Assembly (NCBI RefSeq): GCF_023150235.1
Contig: NZ_JAKLLH010000010.1
Coordinates: 62,001-126,000, forward strand
Length of the DNA: 64,000 bases
Origin: Azonexus sp.
Lineage (GTDB): Bacteria; Pseudomonadota; Gammaproteobacteria; Burkholderiales; Rhodocyclaceae
Direction: 5' to 3'
Part shown: piece after piece, positions 50,272 through 58,041 of the stretch
Layout of the letters: each line of letters opens with the position of its first letter
Position numbering within the stretch: the stretch's first letter is position 1
Position numbers and translations under genes: made by a program
Notes under the pieces: generated by a model
The model's database searches: none
Told to the model about the DNA's origin: nothing
What the model saw: the letters and a program-made list of their open reading frames with translations, nothing else

Positions 50272-50976
50272 TCAGGCCGGGTCCGGTTTCACGTGGAACG
50301 TGGTGACCGGTGGCGGGGCGCTGTCGGGGTTGGCGCGTAGCCAGGCCGCCCGGCGCACGATCTTGTCCTGCCAGTGCTGGGCGATGCCAGGGGTGGCGGC
50401 AATGGCTTCCAGGGCTTCGGGCGTGGGGCGATGTTCCTGCCAGCAACGCATGGCGGCGCGCAGGCCGGGAGCGCCAGGCGGACGGTCAAGCGGGCGTAGA
50501 CGGTCGCCGCTACGTGCCTCGCCGGTCTGGCTGACCCGGAAATACCAGCCGGTCAGTCCCTGTTCGGCAATAAAGGCCGCCATGCCATCGACGTCGAAGC
50601 GTTCGTCGATTTTCCAGCAGGGGTTGCGCGGCTGACAGAGTTGCAGGATGGCGCCGCCGAGGGCAAATCGCTCGCCGACGAAGACTTGGCTTTCGTCCAG
50701 GTCGTCCAGGGAAATGTTTTCTCCCATGCTGCCGGGCAGGAGTTGTGCTGCTGCAGTCGGGAAGGCCTGTGCGAGGCGTGCGTAATGTCGGGCCGGATAG
50801 AGATGGACTGCTTTTTCCGGTCCACCGTGAACGCGCAGGTCCGCCTGCTGGTCGCCGGCAAGACCCAGTGGGCCGATGAGAACGGAAGTTTCCAGGGCCT
50901 GCTTGTAAAAGCCGGTCGGTCGCCGGGATTGCGGCAGGGGGCGAATTTCGCCGATGAAGAGTTGGGTTTCGTGCAT
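50272..50976 (-). CDS. MOSC-domain protein (YiiM-like)
   Basis: A 234-residue protein of the MOSC (molybdenum cofactor sulfurase C-terminal) family. GLAGDQQADLRVHGGPEKAVHLYP is the metal/sulfur-handling motif, and CQPRNPCWKID contains the conserved cysteine. YiiM-like proteins reduce N-hydroxylated compounds with molybdenum cofactor (family knowledge). Its last codons (TFHVKPDPA) overlap a parS-like site. It is adjacent to, and transcribed in the same direction as, the ROK kinase gene, 15 bases away. Confidence 0.9.
   Translation of the reverse strand: MHETQLFIGEIRPLPQSRRPTGFYKQALETSVLIGPLGLAGDQQADLRVHGGPEKAVHLYPARHYARLAQAFPTAAAQLLPGSMGENISLDDLDESQVFVGERFALGGAILQLCQPRNPCWKIDERFDVDGMAAFIAEQGLTGWYFRVSQTGEARSGDRLRPLDRPPGAPGLRAAMRCWQEHRPTPEALEAIAATPGIAQHWQDKIVRRAAWLRANPDSAPPPVTTFHVKPDPA
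50286..50299. promoter_or_regulatory. parS-like site, one mismatch
   Basis: GTTTCACGTGGAAC, 13 of 14 bases of the symmetric core. It is inside the MOSC gene 3' end. Confidence 0.6.
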
Positions 50977-50991
50977 CGCCCGATTGTGCCA

Positions 50992-51957
50992 TCAATCCGC
51001 CTGTCCTGCCTCCTCCGGTGGCCAAGGTGGCGGATCGAGCCCTTCGCCCGTCAGGGGCCAGAGGCGGGCGGCCCCACGAACGCCGGATGCGTCGCCATGG
51101 CGGGGGGCGAGAATGCGCGTGGCAAGGTGGTCGGAAAAGACGTGCGGTGCGCAGTGGGCGGGCAGGTTGCGATAGAGATGCGGCATGTTCGATAGTCCTC
51201 CGCCAAGAACGATCACTTCCGGGTCGAGCAGGTTGATCACGGTTGCCAGGGCCCGGCCCAGGCGGATTTCGTGGCGCTCCAGGCTGGCCTGGCAGGCGGC
51301 ATCGCCGGCTTCGGCCCGTTCTTCGATTTCCTTGGCGGCGAGCCGCTGGCCGTGGTGGCGGAAATGATCGGCAGCCAGTCCCGGCCCCGACAGCCAGGTC
51401 TCGATGCAGCCGCTGCGGCCACAGTAGCAGGGTGGGCCCGGCCATTCGTCGAGACTGGCCGGAGGTAGCGGGTTGTGCCCCCATTCGCCGGCAATTGCCT
51501 GGTGTCCGGTGAGAAGATGTCCGTCGATGACGATCCCACCGCCGACCCCGGTGCCGAGGATGACGCCGAAAACGCTGCGCGCTCCGCGCCCGCTACCGTC
51601 GCAGGCTTCGGAGAGGGTGAAGCAGTTGGCATCGTTGGCGAGGCGGATCTCACGCTGGAGCAGCGTCTGGAGATCGTGGCGCAGGGGGCGGCCGATCAGG
51701 CAGGTCGAGTTGGCATTCTTGATCAGTCCGCCCGACAAGGATTCGGCACCGGGAATGCCGATGCCGATGCTGCCGGGCTGACCCAGGCTGTTTTCAAACG
51801 CCGCGACCAGCCCGGCTATGGCGGCCAGTGTTGCCGGATAGTCGCCCCGCGGGGTGGCGATGCGTCGGCGCAGCAGTTCGCGGCCATCGGCGGCGAGTGC
51901 CAGGATTTCAATCTTGCTGCCGCCAAGGTCGATGCCGATGCGTGGCGGCGGCATCAT
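50992..51957 (-). CDS. ROK family sugar kinase
   Basis: A 321-residue sugar kinase. The N-terminal ATP site is RIGIDLGGSKIEILAL; the phosphate motif GVILGTGVGGGIVIDG and the zinc-binding GHNPL...CYCGRSGCIETWLSG (ROK signature) follow. Such proteins phosphorylate fructose, glucose, GlcNAc or similar sugars; which one is not settled. ATG ATG start overlaps the stop of the TPR gene by 4 bases. It is followed by the MOSC gene. Confidence 0.9.
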   Translation of the reverse strand: MMPPPRIGIDLGGSKIEILALAADGRELLRRRIATPRGDYPATLAAIAGLVAAFENSLGQPGSIGIGIPGAESLSGGLIKNANSTCLIGRPLRHDLQTLLQREIRLANDANCFTLSEACDGSGRGARSVFGVILGTGVGGGIVIDGHLLTGHQAIAGEWGHNPLPPASLDEWPGPPCYCGRSGCIETWLSGPGLAADHFRHHGQRLAAKEIEERAEAGDAACQASLERHEIRLGRALATVINLLDPEVIVLGGGLSNMPHLYRNLPAHCAPHVFSDHLATRILAPRHGDASGVRGAARLWPLTGEGLDPPPWPPEEAGQAD

Positions 51958-53360
51958 GGTGTGCGCCCGGCCGGCCGGGTATCGATCCAGTGGCCGAGTT
52001 CCGCCGCGACCTGGGCGATGAGGGCGGGCCAGTCGCCGGTCCGGGGTTGCCGGAAAATCCGCATTACGCCGGGGTACCAGGGGCTGTCGTTGCGCCGTTT
52101 CAGCCAGCGCCAGTCGGGAAGGTGATCCGCCAGCAGCAGCCAGCAGGGGCGGGCAAGGGCGCCGGCAAGGTGAATGACGGCGGTGTCCACGCTGATCAAG
52201 AGATCGAGTTGCTGGAGAATGGCGGCGGTATCGGCAAAATCGTCGATGTCGCTTCCCAGTTCGTGGACGCCGGGAAGCGCCGAGGCGCCGTCCTTGTGCA
52301 GGGCCAGGAACTCGATGTCCGGGTAGGCCAGCAATGGGGCCAGCAAGGCGGGCGTGGGCAGGGAGCGCTGGCGGTCGTTGGCAAAGGCCGGGTTGCCCTG
52401 CCAGACCAGGCCAACCCGGAGCTTGCCGCGATCCGTCAGGCGGGCTTGCCAGCGTTCGCGCGCGGCTGCCGGTACCTGCAAGTAAGGCAGGCTTGCCGGT
52501 AGCGTGTCGGCCTGGCTGGCAAAACGTTGCGGCAGGCTGAGCGGGGCGATCCAGCAATCCCAGTCGCCGGGCTGTAGGGGCGTGCCGAGCGGCAAGACAC
52601 GGTCGACTCCGGGCAAGGTGGCAAAAAGCCGTTCCAGTCCGGGATAGGCAAGAATGCCGACGCGGCTGGCTCCGGCAGCCTTGAGCATGGGCGCGTAGCG
52701 GCAGAAATGCAGCATGTCGCCGTAGCCGGCCTCGCAGCCGACGAGGATGCCGCGCCCGGCAAGCGATTCGCCCTGCCAGCAGGGCAGTGCCAGTTCGCGC
52801 TGCATCCAGCTCTGGCTCGTGCGCGCTTCCAGGCATTGCCAGCCTTCTTCGTAGCGAGCCTGGCGCAGGAGCAGGTAGGCAAGGTTGAATTGTGCGTTGC
52901 GATGTGCCGGATCGATTTCCAGTGCCTGGCGATAACAGGCTTCGGCGCGCACCTCGCGCTGCTGGCTGGCGTGGAGAACGCCGAGGCTGGACCAGGCTCC
53001 CGGATGGTCTGGAGCCGATTCGAGGGCCTGGAGGCAGACTGCTTCTGCTTCGGCAAGGCGCTGGCAGCGGCAAAGGAGAGCGCTCAGGTTGAGAAGGATC
53101 TGCGTGTTTCCGGGGGCTAGCGTCAGGGCAACGCGGCAGGAGTCCAGTGCAGCTTCGTACTGGCCGCAATCTTCCTGGGCCAGGGCGAGATTGGCGTGGA
53201 TTTCGGGAACCTCCGGCGCCATTGTCCGCGCTGCGGCGAAGGCCTCCCGGGCGGCGGAGGAATCGCCGGCCTGGAGGCAGTCGAGGCCGTGGGCGAAGAG
53301 GGCTTCCGGATCGTCGCCGACGGGCGCCTTGCCGGCCTGCCCCGGCGGGAGCGGGTTCAT
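51954..53360 (-). CDS. TPR-repeat protein with glycosyltransferase-9-like domain
   Basis: A 468-residue protein. Residues about 15-180 hold four or five TPR motifs (EIHANLALAQEDCGQYEAAL, AWSSLGVLHASQQREVRAEACYRQALEIDP). The C-terminal half has a heptosyltransferase-like fold: GILVGCEAGYGDMLHFCRYAPML, RVGLVWQGNPAFANDRQRSLP, ISVDTAVIHLAGALARPCWLLL. It may be a glycosyltransferase of envelope or protein glycosylation; acceptor unknown. Half-site at 52598-52607 encodes GVDRV. Confidence 0.85.
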   Translation of the reverse strand: MNPLPPGQAGKAPVGDDPEALFAHGLDCLQAGDSSAAREAFAAARTMAPEVPEIHANLALAQEDCGQYEAALDSCRVALTLAPGNTQILLNLSALLCRCQRLAEAEAVCLQALESAPDHPGAWSSLGVLHASQQREVRAEACYRQALEIDPAHRNAQFNLAYLLLRQARYEEGWQCLEARTSQSWMQRELALPCWQGESLAGRGILVGCEAGYGDMLHFCRYAPMLKAAGASRVGILAYPGLERLFATLPGVDRVLPLGTPLQPGDWDCWIAPLSLPQRFASQADTLPASLPYLQVPAAARERWQARLTDRGKLRVGLVWQGNPAFANDRQRSLPTPALLAPLLAYPDIEFLALHKDGASALPGVHELGSDIDDFADTAAILQQLDLLISVDTAVIHLAGALARPCWLLLADHLPDWRWLKRRNDSPWYPGVMRIFRQPRTGDWPALIAQVAAELGHWIDTRPAGRTP

Positions 53361-53379
53361 CGTAAGACTAACTCCGGTT

Positions 53380-53437
53380 TGAAACCCCGCCCTTCAGGGC
53401 GGTGGGAGCCGACCCCGGCCTGAAGGCCGGGGTTTCA
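53380..53437. repeat. Double-hairpin REP/IS605-end-like element
   Basis: An outer inverted repeat TGAAACCCCG/CGGGGTTTCA encloses two stems: CCGCCC-TTCA-GGGCGG (53387-53402) and CCCCGGCC-TGAA-GGCCGGGG (53413-53432). Each has a TTCA/TGAA tetraloop. It resembles a REP or an IS200/IS605 subterminal end. No transposase gene is beside it. Confidence 0.6.
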
Positions 53438-53486
53438 GGCGACCGTTTCGGGAGGGGATGCAAACCTCTTCCAAAACATGTTTGAC

Positions 53487-53508
53487 CGACAGGCATGAAT
53501 GCCTGTCG
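53487..53508. repeat. Third TGAA hairpin
   Basis: CGACAGGCA-TGAA-TGCCTGTCG, a perfect 9-bp stem with the same TGAA loop, 55 bases after the second. It may be part of the same repeat or a terminator of the methyltransferase gene at 53536-54180. Confidence 0.55.
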
Positions 53509-53535
53509 CTAATTTCTTGCTTGCCGCTCTTTCCT

Positions 53536-54180
53536 TCAGATGCGTCCGCCGACTGCCTTGACGCTGCCGTAGGAGGTGGTCATCGTGCGCAGTACGCTGG
53601 CGCCGGATTCGAGCAGGAGCATGAACAGGTCGCGCTCCGAGTAGAGGCAGATGTCGCTGTCGATGCCGTACTTGCGGGCCATGCTTGCCGCAAGCGGGCC
53701 GAAGCGCCGGGAGATCGGTTGATCCACCGCACTGTAGCCATCGCCCAGTTCCGAGTGCAGGCCGAGGATGGAGAGATAAATCCTGCCGCCGATCTTCAGT
53801 TTTTGCAGCAACTGGCGGACGATTTGCTTGGCTTCCGGGTAGGGCAGTGCGCAAAGGCCGCGCCGGATGAACACGATGTCGTAAGGCTCGCCCGGCAAGA
53901 CCTCGGCCACCCCGCGCAGGTCGCCGCCGATGAAACGGATGTCGCCGTTGCAGCCACTGGCAAGGATCCGGCCTTCGAGCTCCTGGCGCGAGTCGGCCCG
54001 ATCGACGATATCGACACCGGCACCCATGCGGGCAAATTTGGCCGCCAGCTCACAGCGGCCGGCAGGGGTAACGAAAACGCTGACCGTGTGGTCGTGGCGC
54101 TTCCGTTTGAAACATTCTTCAAGTGCCAGACGTTCCAACTCGTCCGCGCCCGTTTCAAGATGAACAGCGTTAATATTCAT
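53536..54180 (-). CDS. Class I SAM methyltransferase-like protein
   Basis: A 214-residue protein. The Rossmann-like start is less canonical, but VSVFVTPAGRCELAAKFARMGAGVDIVDRADS, DIRFIGGDLRGVAEVLPGEPYDIVFIRRGLCALP and LLQKLKIGGRIYLSI follow the strand-helix order of SAM methyltransferases. The usual GxGxG is replaced by TPAGRCEL, so activity is uncertain. The substrate is unknown. Confidence 0.7.
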   Translation of the reverse strand: MNINAVHLETGADELERLALEECFKRKRHDHTVSVFVTPAGRCELAAKFARMGAGVDIVDRADSRQELEGRILASGCNGDIRFIGGDLRGVAEVLPGEPYDIVFIRRGLCALPYPEAKQIVRQLLQKLKIGGRIYLSILGLHSELGDGYSAVDQPISRRFGPLAASMARKYGIDSDICLYSERDLFMLLLESGASVLRTMTTSYGSVKAVGGRI

Positions 54181-54337
54181 CGCATCGCTCCTCTGGCTCT
54201 AACCGCATTCTGCATGATGCGACAGGAGGATGACAACCGTGTTGCAGCTTGTGTGCTGTCGCTTGCCAGCCGGCGGGGTACGCCCCGATGGTGTCCGGCA
54301 AGTCTGTTGACGATGATTTGCCCCTGGGAGAAATCGA

Positions 54338-54670
54338 TTGCTGGTCAGATTTGAATCCTCCGAAACCGGAGAAATCCTGATGTACGCCGAAACGGCGCGT
54401 GCCTTGCTGCAGGCGATGGGTAAAGAGTGCACCGCCCGTGGCGTTTTCCTGCAGCCGGAAATGCTGTCGGCCGCGCTGGCCTTGCGAGCGGCGATCAAGA
54501 CGGCTGCTCCGGCAGCGGATGACGAGGAAGAGGCCGAGTGCCGACGGGAGAAAAAGCCCTTGCCGATCAGCTTCGGCCAGCGTGCCTGGCCTTTGCTCGA
54601 TGCCCTGGAGCGCACCGCCAAGGCCGGCCCGGAAGCCAGCATTCTCTGGGAAGCCACCAGCGATTTCTGA
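54338..54670 (+). CDS. DUF1840 family protein
   Basis: A 110-residue protein. MLVRFESSETGEILMYAETARALLQAMGKE is the N-terminus pattern I associate with DUF1840; an acidic linker (ADDEEEAE) and the SFGQRAWPLLDALERTAKAG end follow. The start is TTG with GGGAGAAATCGAT directly upstream. It is convergent with the Hpt gene, separated by a full palindrome copy. Confidence 0.8.
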   Translation: MLVRFESSETGEILMYAETARALLQAMGKECTARGVFLQPEMLSAALALRAAIKTAAPAADDEEEAECRREKKPLPISFGQRAWPLLDALERTAKAGPEASILWEATSDF

Positions 54671-54672
54671 CT

Positions 54673-54694
54673 TTTTCACGGTCGACCGTGAAAA
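54673..54694. terminator. 22-bp palindrome, bidirectional terminator (full copy 4)
   Basis: TTTTCACGGTCGACCGTGAAAA, 3 bases after the DUF1840 stop and between convergent genes. Same core as the palindrome at 33512. Confidence 0.65.
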
Positions 54695-54774
54695 GGGGGC
54701 AAAACCGGTGGCCGGTACGACGCACGGGGAGCGGCTGCCGCCTCAACCGGTTTCCGTCCGGCCTCTCTCCGGTC

Positions 54775-55134
54775 TCAGTCGGGAAAAGCCTGGCGTATGC
54801 CCTGCAGTACGCGCGCGAGTTCGGCGGCAAAGCAGCCGAGTTGATCCGCATCCGGCGCCTGGCCGCCGCGCAATGGGGTTTCGAGCTGGCGTGCCGCATC
54901 CTGCAGGTCGCCGGCGCCGATGGTGCCGGCCAGACCCTTGGCACTGTGCACGCGATGCGCGGCCTCGTCGTAGTTGGCGCTGTCCAGCAGGGCTTGCAGC
55001 TGCGCCATTTCGTTGATGAAGCGGGTATGGAAATCGCGCAGCACCTTTTCGTAGAGGCTGGGCTTGTTCATCATCCGCAACAGCCCGTCTTCGGTGTCGA
55101 TGCCGGGAATCTGCGGAAAGTTCGAGGTGCTCAT
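54775..55134 (-). CDS. Hpt-domain phosphotransfer protein
   Basis: A 119-residue protein consisting of one HPt four-helix bundle. The phosphoacceptor H63 is in AHRVHSAKGLAGTIGA; acidic and amphipathic helices surround it. It should shuttle phosphate between a hybrid kinase and a response regulator. A hybrid kinase without its own HPt (58042-60813) is only 3 kb away and is a candidate partner. It is followed by the CheZ-like gene, 25 bases away. Confidence 0.9.
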   Translation of the reverse strand: MSTSNFPQIPGIDTEDGLLRMMNKPSLYEKVLRDFHTRFINEMAQLQALLDSANYDEAAHRVHSAKGLAGTIGAGDLQDAARQLETPLRGGQAPDADQLGCFAAELARVLQGIRQAFPD

Positions 55135-55159
55135 GCGGGTTCTCCTGTCCTGTCCGGCA

Positions 55160-55732
55160 TCAGAACAATTCGATGTCGTCGCTTTTTTCCTTCATTTCCG
55201 CCATGAAGCGTTCAACCGCTTCCTCGACCGGAACCCCATGCATTACGGCATCGAACATCGCCACTTCTTCGGCGGTGGTGTATTTGCCACGGATGCGCCC
55301 CTGCAATTCAACCCATTCGCCGGGATTGAAGAGGCGGCGGGTATCGCCGACCAGATCGCTGAGATCGCCCAGGCTGTGGCCGACGTGGGCCAGGCGTTGC
55401 ACCAGCTTGTCGTAAAACTGGAAGGCGATGATGGCTTGATGGACCATGCCGGAAACGCTGGCGCTGATGCCTTGCAACTCGTTCTTGGCGCTGCCGGCTT
55501 CGCCGCTGTCGGGAAGGGCGTTCAGGGTTTCGCCGATCTGCTGCATGTAGCCGGCCATGGTGGTGAACGAAGCGGTGAGAACCTCGACCGAGGAGTGACT
55601 ATCCTTCATCGCCGCCTCGATCTGCATGGCGGCTAGTTCGAGCATCAACACGGTTTCGCGAACCTGACTCCAGTTCAGGTCGGGGGCGTGGGCGGAGGTG
55701 CCGCGCGCCGGCAGGCTGGAAGATTCGTTCAT
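55160..55732 (-). CDS. CheZ-like protein, probable chemotaxis-associated
   Basis: A 190-residue mainly helical protein. VHQAIIAFQFYDKLVQRLAHVGHSL resembles the CheZ long-helix QFQD region, and the C-terminus DDIELF resembles the acidic/aromatic CheY-binding tail of CheZ. The conserved DxxxQ pair is only partly apparent (FQFYDKLVQR), so phosphatase activity is inference. It is transcribed before the Hpt gene, consistent with signalling. Confidence 0.55.
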   Translation of the reverse strand: MNESSSLPARGTSAHAPDLNWSQVRETVLMLELAAMQIEAAMKDSHSSVEVLTASFTTMAGYMQQIGETLNALPDSGEAGSAKNELQGISASVSGMVHQAIIAFQFYDKLVQRLAHVGHSLGDLSDLVGDTRRLFNPGEWVELQGRIRGKYTTAEEVAMFDAVMHGVPVEEAVERFMAEMKEKSDDIELF

Positions 55733-55773
55733 GATGAGACGGCCCGGAAATGATCCGCGGAACTATAACCCAT

Positions 55774-56136
55774 TCAGGGGGTGGCTTGCATCACGACGTA
55801 GTACTTGCGTACCGGGCTCAATACCTCGAAGGTGCCGGTGAAGCCGCCGGGAATGACGCAGGCGTCGCCCGGACCGAATTCGTGGGCAAGGCCCTGCTCG
55901 TCGCTGATACGGATACGGCCTTCGATGAGGACGAAAAATTCGTCTTTACCCTCGGCGAAGGCAATCTGCCAGGCACCGGGTTCGCAGTGCCAGATGCCGG
56001 CGCTGCGGCTTCCGTCCGCGGTGGCGAAGCATTCCCGGGTGGTGCGTAGCGGGTTGCCGGCGACCAGGCGGTCGGGGCGGGGGCGGTCGAAGACGGCTTC
56101 GGTTCGGCAGTGGGAAAAAACGGTCAGTTCGGGCAT
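55774..56136 (-). CDS. Cupin-domain protein (DUF861-like)
   Basis: A 120-residue single-cupin protein. GIWHCEPGAWQIAFAEGKDEFFVLIEGRIRISDEQG and FGPGDACVIPGGFTGTFEV are the two cupin motifs. It has no His-rich metal site like canonical cupins. It probably binds or isomerises a small compound. The ATG at 56136 is chosen; a 20-codon longer frame exists. Confidence 0.85.
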   Translation of the reverse strand: MPELTVFSHCRTEAVFDRPRPDRLVAGNPLRTTRECFATADGSRSAGIWHCEPGAWQIAFAEGKDEFFVLIEGRIRISDEQGLAHEFGPGDACVIPGGFTGTFEVLSPVRKYYVVMQATP

Positions 56137-56228
56137 GGCATGGGCGGTGTCGGGGCGGTTTCGGCGAGGCGCGGAATCCGGGGCGGATGCGCCCATGTTA
56201 GCCTTGAGTGCTTGCTGGAAGGTCCGCG

Positions 56229-56948
56229 ATGATAATCCGTTCCCTGTGGTTTTTTCTGTTTTTTGCCCTGTCGACCGTGTTTGTCCTTGCCGGTCCGCCG
56301 CCGCCGACGGTGGCGGTCGATGTCGGGCATGGCTGGCGCGATGGCGGTGCGCTTAGTGCGCGCGGCCGTAGTGAATTTGCCTTCAATCTCGAACTGGCCC
56401 GTCTTCTGGCCGGCGCCCTGCCCGAACATGGCCTGGCGGTACGGCGGGTGAATTTTTCCGGCGATATCGAGCACCTGGCGCAGCGGCCACGGCAGGCGGA
56501 CGGCAGCGATTTCTTCATCTCGATTCACCATGACTCGATAGGCGAGGAATATCTGCAATTCTGGGATTGGGATGGCGAGGAGCAGAGCTATACGGAGCAC
56601 AAGCGCGGCTTCGGCCTCTTCGTCTCGACTGAGAATCCCGATTTGCCGACCAGCCTGCGTTGCGCATCGGCGGTGGGGCAGGCCCTGCGGCGGGCGGGTT
56701 TCATCCCGACCCCCTGGCATGGGCGCAAGCACCTGGCGGCCGACGCCGAAAACGGGGTTTGGTATTACGACAGGCCGGTGGTTCTCTACCGCACCCGCTT
56801 GCCGGCCATTTTGTTCGAGGCCGGAGTCATCAAGCATCGGGAGGAGGAATTGGAACTGCGCGATCCCGAGCGCCAGCAGAAAATGGCGACCACCCTGGCG
56901 GCAGCGTTGGCTGCCTGCTTGCTCAGAGAAACACCGGTTCTGGAATGA
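56229..56948 (+). CDS. N-acetylmuramoyl-L-alanine amidase
   Basis: A 239-residue exported amidase_3. The signal ([19 protein letters not shown]) precedes [15 protein letters not shown]; the zinc ligands are H in DVGHG, E in [12 protein letters not shown] and H in FISIHHDS, and the catalytic Glu is in ILFEAGVI. It cleaves the amide between MurNAc and the stem peptide. The half-site GTCGACCGTG (56270-56279) lies in the signal peptide codons. It overlaps murB by 26 bases tail to tail. Confidence 0.92.
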   Translation: MIIRSLWFFLFFALSTVFVLAGPPPPTVAVDVGHGWRDGGALSARGRSEFAFNLELARLLAGALPEHGLAVRRVNFSGDIEHLAQRPRQADGSDFFISIHHDSIGEEYLQFWDWDGEEQSYTEHKRGFGLFVSTENPDLPTSLRCASAVGQALRRAGFIPTPWHGRKHLAADAENGVWYYDRPVVLYRTRLPAILFEAGVIKHREEELELRDPERQQKMATTLAAALAACLLRETPVLE

Positions 56949-57939
56949 GCTCGACGCCGAAACTGCTGCGTACGGCCTCCTGCACGGCCTGCATCGTGCG
57001 CTCGACCTCGGCGCCGGTGGCGCCGCCGCGATTGACCAGGACCAAGGCCTGTTCTTCGTACATTCCGACCGGGCCGAGGTCGCGTCCCTTCCAGCCGCTT
57101 TGTTCGATCAGCCAGCCGGCCGCCAGCTTGGTCCGCCCGTCGTTCTGCGGATAGCGCGGCATGTCGGGATGGGCGGCGAGCAATGCTGCACATTTCTCGC
57201 GCGAGACGACTGGGTTCTGGAAGAAGCTGCCGACGTTCGGTAGCGTCGCCGGGTCGGGCAGCTTGCGCCGGCGGATGGCGACGATGGCGTCGGCAATCGC
57301 CTGCGGGCTCGGGGTTGCGATCCGCTGCGCGGCCAGTTCTTCGGCGACGTCGTGGTAGCGGCAGTTGGCCTGCCAGGCCTTGGGCAGGCGGAAGACGACG
57401 CTGACGATCACCATCCGGCCGTCGGTATGCCAGCCGTGCTGCTTGAAGACGCTGTCGCGGTAGCCGAAATGGCAGCCTTTACGGTCGACCGTGATCAAGG
57501 CCCGTTTCTTGAAATCCCAGACCTGCAGCGAATGGATGCGCTCGCCGACTTCCTGGCCGTAGGCGCCGATGTTCTGGATCGGGGCGGCACCGACACTGCC
57601 GGGGATCAGGGCCAGGTTTTCCAGGCCCGGCCAGCCCTGGTCGAGGGTCCATTGCACGAATTGGTGCCAGTTCTCGCCGGCGCCGGCTTCGACGTACCAG
57701 GCTTCGGCATCCTCGCGCAGCAGCCGGCGGCCGGCGATCGCCATGTGCAGCAGCAGACCGTCGAAATCGCCGCGCAGCACGATATTCGATCCGCCGCCGA
57801 GGACGAAGCGCCGGCTCGCCTGAAGTTCATCCACGGTCAACTGGCCGGCATCGCTGATTTTCAGGTAGCGGGCGGCGCGGCCAGGGAGCGCCAGCGTATT
57901 GAACGGCGTCAGGTCTACGGCAGCAAGAACAGCAGGCAT
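56923..57939 (-). CDS. murB: UDP-N-acetylenolpyruvoylglucosamine reductase
   Basis: A 338-residue FAD enzyme of peptidoglycan synthesis. The FAD-binding [19 protein letters not shown] is near residue 60; [27 protein letters not shown] and [10 protein letters not shown] (catalytic Ser and Glu region) follow. A 12-bp palindrome core (57481-57492) encodes TVDRKG. Its 3' end overlaps the amidase gene. The start follows ATG at MPAVLAA; the frame continues upstream without homology. Confidence 0.95.
   Translation of the reverse strand: MPAVLAAVDLTPFNTLALPGRAARYLKISDAGQLTVDELQASRRFVLGGGSNIVLRGDFDGLLLHMAIAGRRLLREDAEAWYVEAGAGENWHQFVQWTLDQGWPGLENLALIPGSVGAAPIQNIGAYGQEVGERIHSLQVWDFKKRALITVDRKGCHFGYRDSVFKQHGWHTDGRMVIVSVVFRLPKAWQANCRYHDVAEELAAQRIATPSPQAIADAIVAIRRRKLPDPATLPNVGSFFQNPVVSREKCAALLAAHPDMPRYPQNDGRTKLAAGWLIEQSGWKGRDLGPVGMYEEQALVLVNRGGATGAEVERTMQAVQEAVRSSFGVELIPEPVFL
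57481..57492. repeat. 12-bp palindrome core ACGGTCGACCGT (in murB)
   Basis: The full symmetric 14-mer except that the leftmost base is T instead of C. It is translated as TVDR between two conserved murB segments. Confidence 0.6.
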
Positions 57940-58041
57940 CGGGTATGCAAAATGGAGAATTGGGCCGGCAGGCAGGGTATCATCACGGGGCTGGGAGTGG
58001 GGGAAATAAGTGGGGAAAATTACACGCGGGAGAGCGGTGGC

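Noticed and set aside
50123-50635. 170-aa plus-strand frame beside the MOSC gene
   Set aside because: Mostly antisense to the MOSC gene; Arg/Gly/Ser-rich random composition.
51958-53169. N-terminal extension of the ROK kinase frame over the TPR gene
   Set aside because: It is a shifted-frame reading of the TPR gene on the same strand; the DLGGSK start of the kinase follows ATG 51957.
57352-58041. 230-codon N-terminal extension of the hybrid kinase frame
   Set aside because: Runs antisense over murB and shows no domain; the ATG at 58042 has a ribosome binding site and begins the MASE3 segment.
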